From Bacteroides sp. (lineage in GTDB: Bacteria; Bacteroidota; Bacteroidia; Bacteroidales; Bacteroidaceae): 64,000 nt of DNA. Where the stretch lies: contig JAGOOC010000006.1 in the NCBI GenBank assembly GCA_017992695.1, positions 24,092-88,091 of the forward strand. Direction: 5' to 3'. The translations under genes and the position numbers were made by a program. Under the pieces are notes generated by a model. That model was not told the origin of the DNA, searched no databases, and saw only the letters and a program-made list of their open reading frames with translations. Positions 36,405-44,478 of this stretch are shown here, one piece after another. Position 1 is the first letter of the stretch. The number at the start of each line of letters is the position of its first letter.

Positions 36405-38741
36405 TTAATTCTGCAGAAAACGTACCCGTTCACATGCTGCCAGCAAGAATGCCCCAACACCAAAGTTTGAAGTAGAGTTAGCATCCACTACTTGTCCCGG
36501 AATAGCTTTTTCTCCAATCGGTTGCACATATCCCACCTTTCCATTGGGTTGCAGAGCAGTAGTTGTCAAGTAGTTCCAAGCACGATCTACTACGGGTTGA
36601 TAGATAGCACGGTCAAGCAGTCCGTTATTCATGCCCCACAGTAAGCCATAAATGAAGAATGCTGTTCCACTGGTTTCGGGTCCCGGTGCATGTTGAGAAT
36701 CGAGCATGCTGCGTGTCCAATAGCCTTCGGGCTGCTGACAGTCAGCAACGGCTTTTGCCAATGTCTGAAAACGATTCACATATTCGTTTCGATACTTATC
36801 GGTTTGAGGTAAGTCTTGCAACACCTTTGCAAATCCTGCCAACACCCAACCATCACCACGCGCCCAAAAATCTTTCTTTCCGTTTACACTCTTGTGTTTG
36901 GGATACACATACTTCCCGTCGCGATAATACAGTCCGGCTTCGGCATCGTACATAATGCTATCGGCAAAGGCCAAATACGTATGAAGCTTCTCGAGATAAA
37001 GCGGGTTACCCGTTATCTTATGTAACTTGGTCATAACGGGCATTACCATATAGAGTCCATCTGCCCACCACCAATAATCATTATTCGGCGTACTCATCTG
37101 GTATTCCATTACCTCACGAGCACGAGCTATCTTCTTCGGATCGGGGTTCAGGTTATACAAATCGACATAGGTCTGAAAACAGATCTGATAATCTCCAAAA
37201 AGTACATACTCATCGCTTTCGCCATAACTATACTTCCAGTTCATTCTATTGTCCGACTTAGCTCCTTTCCATTCATTGTGGTTGGCCCATGCCTCTGAAT
37301 AGTGAAGATACATCGGGTTTTTCGTTAGCGCGTAAGCCTCCATATTGCCGGTATGATAGGCTGCATTGTCCCAAAAAGCACGTCCGTGCTTTGGGTTATT
37401 CGTTTGCCAATACTGATTCACCCGATGAATGATGTTCAATACCGTTGCCGTTTCCGAGGCGATGTCAACCTCTAGCACATAGATCATTTGCGGAGCTGTT
37501 TTCACGGTTTGCTCCCCATCGCCTTGACGTGTGTGCTGCACAAACAGGTGCAAACGACGCTGCTGCTTCCAAAGTTCGGTATCAAACGAAGGCTCCCAAG
37601 CCTCTACCGAGAAGTTGGTCAAGTCTTTTACAACCCATTTCCCATGAGCTACATTGGTGGTATGAGCCATCGACACCATGCTACCTCGCTCTTCGTCGCG
37701 GAAGAGGTAAAACACCTCATTCTTATCGACCACTACACGTGGACGAGCCATAGGAATCATCTTCGTGCCACCTCCTTTGAGTGAGAAAGGCGTTTTGCGT
37801 TCTGACACCTGACGATTGTTCCACGACTTTCCATCAAACCACACCAAGCGATATTGAGGCACTTTACTATCGGCACTACGCCAGTAAGTAGCAATGTAAG
37901 GATTGCCTTTAGCATCGGTACTCATACTGGTTTGATTGATGAGTTCACTGTTCTGCGGTATTCGACAGGCATATTCAGCATTCGCAGCCGTAATGGGGAG
38001 TGCATATTTCTCACCATTGGTTTTATACCACGTTTTCCCGTTATCCGAAGAACGAGCATAACAGAGATCGTGATTCGTCTCTACCAACCAAGACTCGCGC
38101 CATACCCAAGATAGGTGAATGACCCCTTGTTCATCTACGCAAATCTGCCAATAGGCATTACGCTTCCCTTCACCATCAATCAAAACATCCTGCACCCGGC
38201 TCCATTGTTGCGACTTGACAGAATAGCGATTCATCACCAAGTTGCCTCGCCCCGAAGCGCCCGAACGATACACAAAAAGCAAATCGCCACCGGCCAAAGA
38301 GTAAAACTCTGGGTACGTTACATGCGCCTCATCGACTTCGGTCATTGGTAGCTTATCGCCCAGTTCTAACGAGCCGGGGGCTATGCTGCGACAGTAGTTC
38401 AGCGGGGTTCCATGATGATCGAAAGCCACGTGTAAGTAACCGTCACCATCCACCATCAAACTGATTACATTGTGCGCATCCTTCACATTTCCTTTATATG
38501 AAGAGCGCTTCAGCGTCCATTGCTTCGAGTCCAGTTTTCGTTTACCCACCACAAGCGTACCATCGGCATCATAATAGCCGATGTATTGTTCGTCTCCATA
38601 GGTAGCCAGCGAATTGCTCCGAAACACAGCTGTGTTGACCGAAGTGCTGCTGTATCCCTTGCCTACCTCCACCAGTTGCTGTGCCCACCCTATAGGAAGC
38701 ACGGCAACCAATACTATAAAAATGAATAAGCTTCGTTTCAT
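36405..38741 (-). CDS. Fusion of BNR_4 beta-propeller (polysaccharide-lyase-like) and GH105/GH88-like unsaturated uronyl hydrolase
   Basis: The 778-residue protein has a signal peptide ending GWAQ. Residues 25-430 form a BNR_4 seven-bladed propeller with DAHNVIS (His90) and VAFDHHGT (His109/110). Similar motifs supply the catalytic histidines in propeller lyases of families PL24/PL25, and PL27 and GH145 share the fold. Residues 445-778 form an alpha/alpha barrel with WWWADGLYM (Asp561), FWARGDGW (627-632) and GPETSGTAFFIYGL, typical of GH105/GH88 unsaturated uronyl hydrolases. A lyase cut leaves a 4,5-unsaturated uronate, which the second domain could then remove. In an arabinogalactan setting the target would be rhamnosyl-glucuronic acid side-chain ends. 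It overlaps the GH35 stop by one base (TGATG). Exact lyase family is uncertain. Confidence 0.82.
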   Translation of the reverse strand: MKRSLFIFIVLVAVLPIGWAQQLVEVGKGYSSTSVNTAVFRSNSLATYGDEQYIGYYDADGTLVVGKRKLDSKQWTLKRSSYKGNVKDAHNVISLMVDGDGYLHVAFDHHGTPLNYCRSIAPGSLELGDKLPMTEVDEAHVTYPEFYSLAGGDLLFVYRSGASGRGNLVMNRYSVKSQQWSRVQDVLIDGEGKRNAYWQICVDEQGVIHLSWVWRESWLVETNHDLCYARSSDNGKTWYKTNGEKYALPITAANAEYACRIPQNSELINQTSMSTDAKGNPYIATYWRSADSKVPQYRLVWFDGKSWNNRQVSERKTPFSLKGGGTKMIPMARPRVVVDKNEVFYLFRDEERGSMVSMAHTTNVAHGKWVVKDLTNFSVEAWEPSFDTELWKQQRRLHLFVQHTRQGDGEQTVKTAPQMIYVLEVDIASETATVLNIIHRVNQYWQTNNPKHGRAFWDNAAYHTGNMEAYALTKNPMYLHYSEAWANHNEWKGAKSDNRMNWKYSYGESDEYVLFGDYQICFQTYVDLYNLNPDPKKIARAREVMEYQMSTPNNDYWWWADGLYMVMPVMTKLHKITGNPLYLEKLHTYLAFADSIMYDAEAGLYYRDGKYVYPKHKSVNGKKDFWARGDGWVLAGFAKVLQDLPQTDKYRNEYVNRFQTLAKAVADCQQPEGYWTRSMLDSQHAPGPETSGTAFFIYGLLWGMNNGLLDRAIYQPVVDRAWNYLTTTALQPNGKVGYVQPIGEKAIPGQVVDANSTSNFGVGAFLLAACERVRFLQN

Positions 38742-41113
38742 CAATACGTAAATGAAGAGGTTTTTACATACACTTTATACTCTTTAATCTGTCCGGGTGC
38801 TCCCACCTCTGCACGTGGCAAGCAACGGAAGCCAGCAACGGTATACTCTTTACCCATATCAATAACCAATTGATGCGGATAAGCAGCATTGTCTACCGTG
38901 CTCCAGAAAGTAGATTCCTGTAGATCGAATATTTTATCTGCCGTGCGGTTTCCACTGCGAGTTTCCTCACTATCGGCATATGCTATCTTCCATGCTTCGC
39001 GAGGAAGCGGTTTGCCATCGGCACCCAAAACCTCGAACTCGGCAATAGCAGCCACGTTGGTTCCATCAAATGAAGAGAGACCTTCGATACAGAAGTAGCG
39101 TCCCTTGGTGGGTGTAGCCAGCTTTACCTCTTGCCAACCATTTCCGGCGGTAAATGCGCCTTGTGCTACTGCTTTTTCAGTGCCCAATTTCAATGTCTGT
39201 CCTTCCTTGCGGTGTGTTTCGGGGGCTTTCTCACGAAGCATATCCAAAACAGGCTTTTTCACTCCTTCAATGGCAGCCTTCTCCGGTCCTTTGAGATCGA
39301 GTACAATGATTTCATTCTCCCCCTCTTTTAACCAACAACCGGGCATAAACAACGTTTGTTGCGGACCGATTTCCCAAAAGCGTCCCATGGCATGACCATT
39401 GACCCAAATCATTCCTTTGCCCCAGCTTTCCATATTGAGGAATGTATCTCCTACTTTATCGAGCGAGAACGTTGCCTTGTAGTAAGCAGGCATGGTTTGC
39501 GCCTTACCTTTAGCGTATTTCTTAGCTTTGGCAAAACTATAATCTACCGGCAAATTATAAACCGTCCAGTTTTTCAACTCGGTTGCTTGGTCGTTGGTAA
39601 CAAGTTCTACCTTTTCAGTAATGCCTTTGCGGTCGTGAATAGATTTATCAAAATTCACACGCCCCATTGCCTCTACCAAGATATCTAGTTGTGTACCGGC
39701 TTTCAACGCAGGCAGTGTCAACGTATACTCTCCGCGACGACGATCCAAACGAGCCAATAGTTTGCCATCAGCATAAACCTGTGCCCAATCGTGCACTTCG
39801 GTAATCTTCAGGGTCGTTCCGGCTACCACCGCTTGAGGCAGTTTGGTACGATACAGAATCGTTCCCCAACCCTGATCAAACTGCTCCATCGGTTGAATAT
39901 CTTTTGAATATTTAGGAGCCGGCAGGTTGGTAAACAACGGTGCTACTTGTTCAAATTTAATCTCCGGAATCCCGATAACCGGATAATCGACAGGTGCATC
40001 CGACAATGTTTCGCCCGGTTGCAAGTAAGATCCCAATAAGTTACGCAAACTATGGTACTTCGCTGTTCTCCATCCTGCCTCGCTGATAGGGGCATCATAA
40101 TCGTACGAACTGCACATGGCCGAATAAGCCGGATTGTTAGCACCTCCCCAATGACCAAAGGTCGTTCCCCCATGTGTCATATAGAGACTAAAGGAAATAT
40201 TTCGGTCGAGCATATCTTTGATTCCGGCTACCATCGTGGCCCCATCACGTGTTTCGTGTTTCCGCCCCCAATGATCGAACCATCCACTCCAAAACTCACT
40301 ACACATCAGCGGAGCATCCGGACTCATCTCTTTCAATTTCTTAAACTGATTATCAATATTTGCTCCTGTACCAAAGTTCACTGTCCACAGCAAACCATCA
40401 AGAGCGTTGTTCATGAAGTTCGAACTCCAGTCACACTGAAACAGAGGTACATCGGTAAATCCTGCTTTTACAACTGCATCGCGCACAGCCGATACATAGG
40501 GTTTATCTGTCCCATACGAACCATACTCGTTCTCAACCTGGACCATGATAATATTTCCTCCGCGGTTAATCTGCAAATCGGCCAACTCCTTGCCTACTGC
40601 ATTCATAAACTTACCCACACGCTCCATGTAATAGGGATCGAGCGTACGCAGCTTAATGTCTTTCTTCTTCAACAACCACCAAGGCAGTCCGCCCATCTCC
40701 CATTCGGCACACACATACGGACCGGGGCGTACAATAACATACATGCCATGTTTCTGTGCCAATCGGCAAAACTTAGCCAGATCCTTATTCCCGGTAAAGT
40801 CGAATTCATCGGGTTTCTGTTCGTGTAGATTCCAGAATATATAGATACAAATCGTATTCATTCCCAACGACTTGCACATCTCTATGCGTTGTTCCCAATA
40901 AGGTTCCGGAATACGTGGATAATGAATTTCGGCAGCTTTGATCACGGTTGGTTTGCCATTGAGCAAAAACGTGTTCTTACCTACAGCAAATGTCTCTTGC
41001 TTCACTTCTTCTTGTTTGGGTTGTACTTGTGCAACCATCTTTTGCGAATAGGTGCAAAGGCCGATCATCAGGCCTACACCTACGTACTGAAATGTTTTTT
41101 TAATCTTTATCAT
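38741..41113 (-). CDS. GH35 beta-galactosidase with C-terminal discoidin-like domain
   Basis: The 790-residue protein has an N-terminal signal segment and the GH35 catalytic barrel: EIHYPRIP, RPGPYVCAEWEMGGLPWWL, acid/base Glu196 (QVENEYGSYG) and nucleophile Glu273 (MCSEFWSGWFDHWG). Two beta domains follow (GWGTILYRTKL, WGKGMIWVNGHAMGRFWEIGPQQTLF). The C-terminal about 130 residues resemble an F5/8-type-C carbohydrate-binding module. It would remove beta-galactosyl residues released from a galactan. It is the middle gene of a three-gene leftward transcript, 24 bp after the DUF2264 gene. Confidence 0.93.
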   Translation of the reverse strand: MIKIKKTFQYVGVGLMIGLCTYSQKMVAQVQPKQEEVKQETFAVGKNTFLLNGKPTVIKAAEIHYPRIPEPYWEQRIEMCKSLGMNTICIYIFWNLHEQKPDEFDFTGNKDLAKFCRLAQKHGMYVIVRPGPYVCAEWEMGGLPWWLLKKKDIKLRTLDPYYMERVGKFMNAVGKELADLQINRGGNIIMVQVENEYGSYGTDKPYVSAVRDAVVKAGFTDVPLFQCDWSSNFMNNALDGLLWTVNFGTGANIDNQFKKLKEMSPDAPLMCSEFWSGWFDHWGRKHETRDGATMVAGIKDMLDRNISFSLYMTHGGTTFGHWGGANNPAYSAMCSSYDYDAPISEAGWRTAKYHSLRNLLGSYLQPGETLSDAPVDYPVIGIPEIKFEQVAPLFTNLPAPKYSKDIQPMEQFDQGWGTILYRTKLPQAVVAGTTLKITEVHDWAQVYADGKLLARLDRRRGEYTLTLPALKAGTQLDILVEAMGRVNFDKSIHDRKGITEKVELVTNDQATELKNWTVYNLPVDYSFAKAKKYAKGKAQTMPAYYKATFSLDKVGDTFLNMESWGKGMIWVNGHAMGRFWEIGPQQTLFMPGCWLKEGENEIIVLDLKGPEKAAIEGVKKPVLDMLREKAPETHRKEGQTLKLGTEKAVAQGAFTAGNGWQEVKLATPTKGRYFCIEGLSSFDGTNVAAIAEFEVLGADGKPLPREAWKIAYADSEETRSGNRTADKIFDLQESTFWSTVDNAAYPHQLVIDMGKEYTVAGFRCLPRAEVGAPGQIKEYKVYVKTSSFTY

Positions 41114-41137
41114 TGTTTTACATGTATATTTCCTTAA

Positions 41138-42388
41138 TTAATGAACGGCATGGTCTTTCGGAAAGTCCTCCCCTTCCCAAGCCTTCTTCGACGTCCAACT
41201 CTGTGGTGCATCGGTCCAGAAAGGATGATCGGCAGCCAACCCCAACGGTAAAAAGGCTAACGAAGCCAGATATAGACTTCCATTGTTGGTATACCAGTCT
41301 GAAATCTTTGGTTGTGCTCCATTGAAGCCCAATCGCAAAAAGCCTTTCTCATTGAAGTTTTGATCTCCGACAAACATCCGTTTGATGACTGAGGTCATGG
41401 CGGCCCGTACCTGTCCGTTTGGCAATTCCTTGGGTAACTGTTGGTTCCAAGCCAACAAGGCCAGTGGCTGCAGTATCCCTGTGCGGTAGGTGATGGAGCG
41501 ACCAAATACCGGAAACGAACCTTCGGGGGAGATAAAACGCTCTAAAATAATACCGAATCGTTGCATACGATTCACCGCTTTATCGTAGTTGCAATCTGGA
41601 GCATTCCATATTTTGTTCTTACCCTCTTTAGTCATCACGCCCAAACACTCCACATACATCGGATGAATGACGAAACTGTTGTAATAGTCGAAAGCAAACG
41701 TTTGTCCATCCGAGTACCAACCATCTCCCACATACCACTCTTCTATTTTGCGCAAGGCAGACACGATGCGATATGTATCACTTGGAGCACCTGCCTTACG
41801 AAGAAAACACTCTACGGTAGAAGAAAAAAGCAACCAATTGGTGTATGGCGGATCTATTCGACGTAATTGTGTAAACTCAGTGATGTATCGTTGTTTCGTC
41901 TGCTCATCAAGTGGCATCCATAAAGCATCATAGCCTCTCAAAAAACTTTCAGCCACATACGCTGCATCGACCAACGGCTGCCCCTCTTTGCGCCAAAGCA
42001 AGTAATCGGGGCTCGACGGATCCACTGCTTGCGCATAGCTTCTCAATGCCCATTCGCGTAGCTGTTTGCGCTGCACCCCCTCGGTGGTATCATCATTGGG
42101 CAGCGAGAGCCAAGGAGCCAGTCCCGACATCAATCGCCCGAAGCATTCCATATAGGTTACTCCTTTGTCGCGGCCATCCCAGGTAGGGCTCAATTCCACC
42201 TGCATGTTCTGTTGCAGTTTACCTTCACTCATGCTGCTAAGCACAGGTGCTGCCATTCTGTACATAACCCCGCACCAAAGTTCGCGATCAGTAGGTTCTT
42301 TTTCTCTCTTTTTTTTAGCCGATGCTTCCTGCAGTGTAAGCAACATTACTGCTGTGAGTAGCAGTGTTAAGTAATTGTTTAATTTCAT
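41138..42388 (-). CDS. DUF2264-type secreted protein, possible GH154-like beta-glucuronidase
   Basis: The start at 42388 (MKLNNYLTLLLTAVMLL) gives a signal peptide; a longer frame upstream adds a non-signal extension across the promoter. The 416-residue protein shows DUF2264 signatures: GRLMSGLAPWLSLP, NWLLFSSTVECFLRKAG, and VGDGWYSDGQTFAFDYYNSFVIHPM, which suggest an alpha/alpha-barrel fold. I believe family GH154 beta-glucuronidases from arabinogalactan loci carry this domain, but cannot confirm it here. That role would fit the neighbouring uronate-processing fusion and GH35. It is the first gene of the second transcript of this PUL. Confidence 0.75.
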   Translation of the reverse strand: MKLNNYLTLLLTAVMLLTLQEASAKKKREKEPTDRELWCGVMYRMAAPVLSSMSEGKLQQNMQVELSPTWDGRDKGVTYMECFGRLMSGLAPWLSLPNDDTTEGVQRKQLREWALRSYAQAVDPSSPDYLLWRKEGQPLVDAAYVAESFLRGYDALWMPLDEQTKQRYITEFTQLRRIDPPYTNWLLFSSTVECFLRKAGAPSDTYRIVSALRKIEEWYVGDGWYSDGQTFAFDYYNSFVIHPMYVECLGVMTKEGKNKIWNAPDCNYDKAVNRMQRFGIILERFISPEGSFPVFGRSITYRTGILQPLALLAWNQQLPKELPNGQVRAAMTSVIKRMFVGDQNFNEKGFLRLGFNGAQPKISDWYTNNGSLYLASLAFLPLGLAADHPFWTDAPQSWTSKKAWEGEDFPKDHAVH

Positions 42389-42424
42389 GATATCGTCTTC
42401 ATAGATTAATACGAGTTTATACAG

Positions 42425-42432
42425 CAAAGATA
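42425..42432 (-). promoter_or_regulatory. Predicted -7 box of the DUF2264-GH35-lyase transcript
   Basis: On the minus strand this reads TATCTTTG, matching TAnnTTTG. It gives a transcript start near 42418 and a leader of about 30 nt. No -33 element and no copy of the ATTCGACT repeat was found here, so its control may differ from that of the main SusC operon. Confidence 0.5.
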
Positions 42433-42469
42433 CCTCTTCAAAAACAGAAGAGACTCCATTTATACGTCA

Positions 42470-42505
42470 AAAAGGGGAACTTACTCTTCATAAAGTCCCC
42501 CTTTT
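42470..42505 (-). terminator. Intrinsic terminator after the GH16-GH43 gene
   Basis: Read leftward, AAAAGGGGGACTT and AAGTTCCCCTTTT form a 13-bp stem with one mismatch and a 10-nt loop, followed by a T run. It lies 43 bp after the GH16-GH43 stop codon and upstream of the next -7 box, splitting the locus into two transcripts. Confidence 0.7.
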
Positions 42506-42547
42506 GATACTTTTAGCGCTATATAGGGCCAGAAAACGAAAATTTAT

Positions 42548-44431
42548 CTATTTCGGGCTCCAAGCGTCTTTCCATTCAATAGATGGTTTTCCCTCTTTAT
42601 CAAATCCGATAGGCAACCAGATATAACGTGCATCAATCGGTTTCTTAGGCCGCCACATATCGGCCATAAAGATAAATTCTCCATCGGGTAATGGCAGAAT
42701 AAAAGTACTCTGCCCTCCGAATGTTTTATCCGCACCTTTGCCTATGCAGGGGTTGGGGTGTTGTTTCCATGGCCCCCATATCGACGTAGCCGAAAACATA
42801 CGGGCTTCGTTCGGATCCCAACCTGTACACCCCGAAGTAATCATCCAATACCTGCCTTCTTTCTTGAAGATGGCCGGTGCTTCATTGTGTCCACCGGGAA
42901 AAATACGAATATACTTGCCTGTGTGATCTTGATAATCGTCCGTCAACTCGGCTATGTGTAAGGTCAAGTTCTCTTCCGAAGAATAGATATGATAGGCTTT
43001 ACCATCATCATCGACAAATAAGGTCATGTCGCGCGACATTTGTCCGCCTGCCAAGTTGTTTTTCAAAAACAGTCCCTTGTTTACAGCTACGCGCCATTGA
43101 GGTGTCCACCACTCTTTGTAAGTATTCGGATTTAATTTCAGCTTTCGCTCTTTCTCTGTCATATCGAATGGATAACGCCCCGGATTCACTCTGCCCGAAC
43201 GTAAAAAACGATAAGGTCCTGTGGGCGTATCGCTCACAGCTACGGCGGCTCGTGCAGCCTCGTATCCCTTTCCTTTAAGTTCGAGATGAAACCACATCAC
43301 AAATTTCTTTGTTCTCGGGTTGTACACCACCTTGGGACGCTCAATGGTGCACCCTTTCACAATGTCGCTGCTATCGTCATCAGATACAGGCATAGCAATT
43401 CCTTCGTTGGTCCAATTGCATAAATCGGTCGATGAATAACAAGTAACTCCTACCAACGCTGCACTAGTAGTTTCACTTTTATGTTCGCCAAACCAGTAGT
43501 ATTTTCCCTCGTGATACAATACACCGCCTCCATGGGCATTGATGTGCTCTCCATTGTTATCTAGCCATTTTTCGCCGGAGCGTATCTCTTTCTTCTTCTG
43601 ATAAATGCGTACATAGTCAATCTCGTATTTCATCGGAAAAGCACTCGCATCGGGTGTACCGCCATGCATGCCTCCAACAGCCAGATTCAACAATAAGTAA
43701 TGAGGTTGCTTGAAAGGGTTCGCACGATTTCCCAAACTCCCGTTTATGGTTCTACTGAGCGGAATTTCATTTAACAGCTCATCATCCAGATAAAGCTTGA
43801 TGCTTGTTTCATCCCAATCCATGCGCCACACATGAAATTTTGAAGCCCAATCCGCATCTTTACCGGTGAAATAAGTAAAAGGAATGGCTTTACTCGCCCA
43901 TTTCGCATGGTATCTCTGGTCCGTTCCCCAGGCCGCGTTGGCCAGAATGTGTGGCACATCTTTGATGCGGTAATATTCCATAATATCAATCTCACCGTTC
44001 GATGGCCACTCCATATCCTTGCCCAATGTCCAGATAGCCGGCCAAGCACCACCGGCAGTCGGGATGCGTGCCTTTATCTCGAAACGTCCATATAGAAACT
44101 CTTTCTTCCCGGCAGTGGTTACCGAAGAAGAGGTATATTCAATGTTCTTTCGTGACGAACGCCAATCTGTACTACCTACTTTATAAAGCGGGTTTTCTCG
44201 CGTTTCTTGCCGTGCCTCTATAACCAAAAAACCATCTTTACAAAAAGCATTATCGGGTTGATACCACTGTAGTTCTTCATTGCGGGCAAACCCTTTTTCA
44301 AAATTCCAGGTAGCCTTGTCTAAAGCTCCTTCGGTGTTGAATTCATCGCTCCAGACGAGTTGCCAGTCTTGTGCAGCTGCGCTCGAACAGCAAAATATAC
44401 AGCCAACAATAGTAGTTAAAAATTTATTCAT
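42548..44431 (-). CDS. GH16-GH43 fusion, candidate endo/exo-beta-1,3-galactanase
   Basis: The 627-residue protein has a type I signal (ending AAAQ). Residues 22-280 are GH16, with FARNEELQWYQ and the catalytic stretch GEIDIMEYY (Glu147, Asp149, Glu152). Residues 285-627 are a GH43 propeller that lacks the usual base Asp: the site reads INAHGGGVLYH. Instead it has Glu364 (CTIERPKVVY), acid Glu517 (HNEAPAIF) and Gln574 (GGQSTFILP). This is the Glu/Glu/Gln pattern known for GH43_24 exo-beta-1,3-galactanases. GH43_34 galactosidases look similar. The two activities would cut a beta-1,3-galactan internally and from the end. A GH16 laminarinase role cannot be excluded from sequence alone. Confidence 0.85.
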   Translation of the reverse strand: MNKFLTTIVGCIFCCSSAAAQDWQLVWSDEFNTEGALDKATWNFEKGFARNEELQWYQPDNAFCKDGFLVIEARQETRENPLYKVGSTDWRSSRKNIEYTSSSVTTAGKKEFLYGRFEIKARIPTAGGAWPAIWTLGKDMEWPSNGEIDIMEYYRIKDVPHILANAAWGTDQRYHAKWASKAIPFTYFTGKDADWASKFHVWRMDWDETSIKLYLDDELLNEIPLSRTINGSLGNRANPFKQPHYLLLNLAVGGMHGGTPDASAFPMKYEIDYVRIYQKKKEIRSGEKWLDNNGEHINAHGGGVLYHEGKYYWFGEHKSETTSAALVGVTCYSSTDLCNWTNEGIAMPVSDDDSSDIVKGCTIERPKVVYNPRTKKFVMWFHLELKGKGYEAARAAVAVSDTPTGPYRFLRSGRVNPGRYPFDMTEKERKLKLNPNTYKEWWTPQWRVAVNKGLFLKNNLAGGQMSRDMTLFVDDDGKAYHIYSSEENLTLHIAELTDDYQDHTGKYIRIFPGGHNEAPAIFKKEGRYWMITSGCTGWDPNEARMFSATSIWGPWKQHPNPCIGKGADKTFGGQSTFILPLPDGEFIFMADMWRPKKPIDARYIWLPIGFDKEGKPSIEWKDAWSPK

Positions 44432-44478
44432 TCTCAAAACATTAAATAGATTAATAGTAATAGCTATATATTTACGAT

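Noticed and set aside
36405-38741. PUL D as an ulvan locus because of the BNR_4 lyase-like domain
   Set aside because: Ulvan is sulfated and ulvan loci carry sulfatases. None is present, while galactanases and an arabinofuranosidase are.
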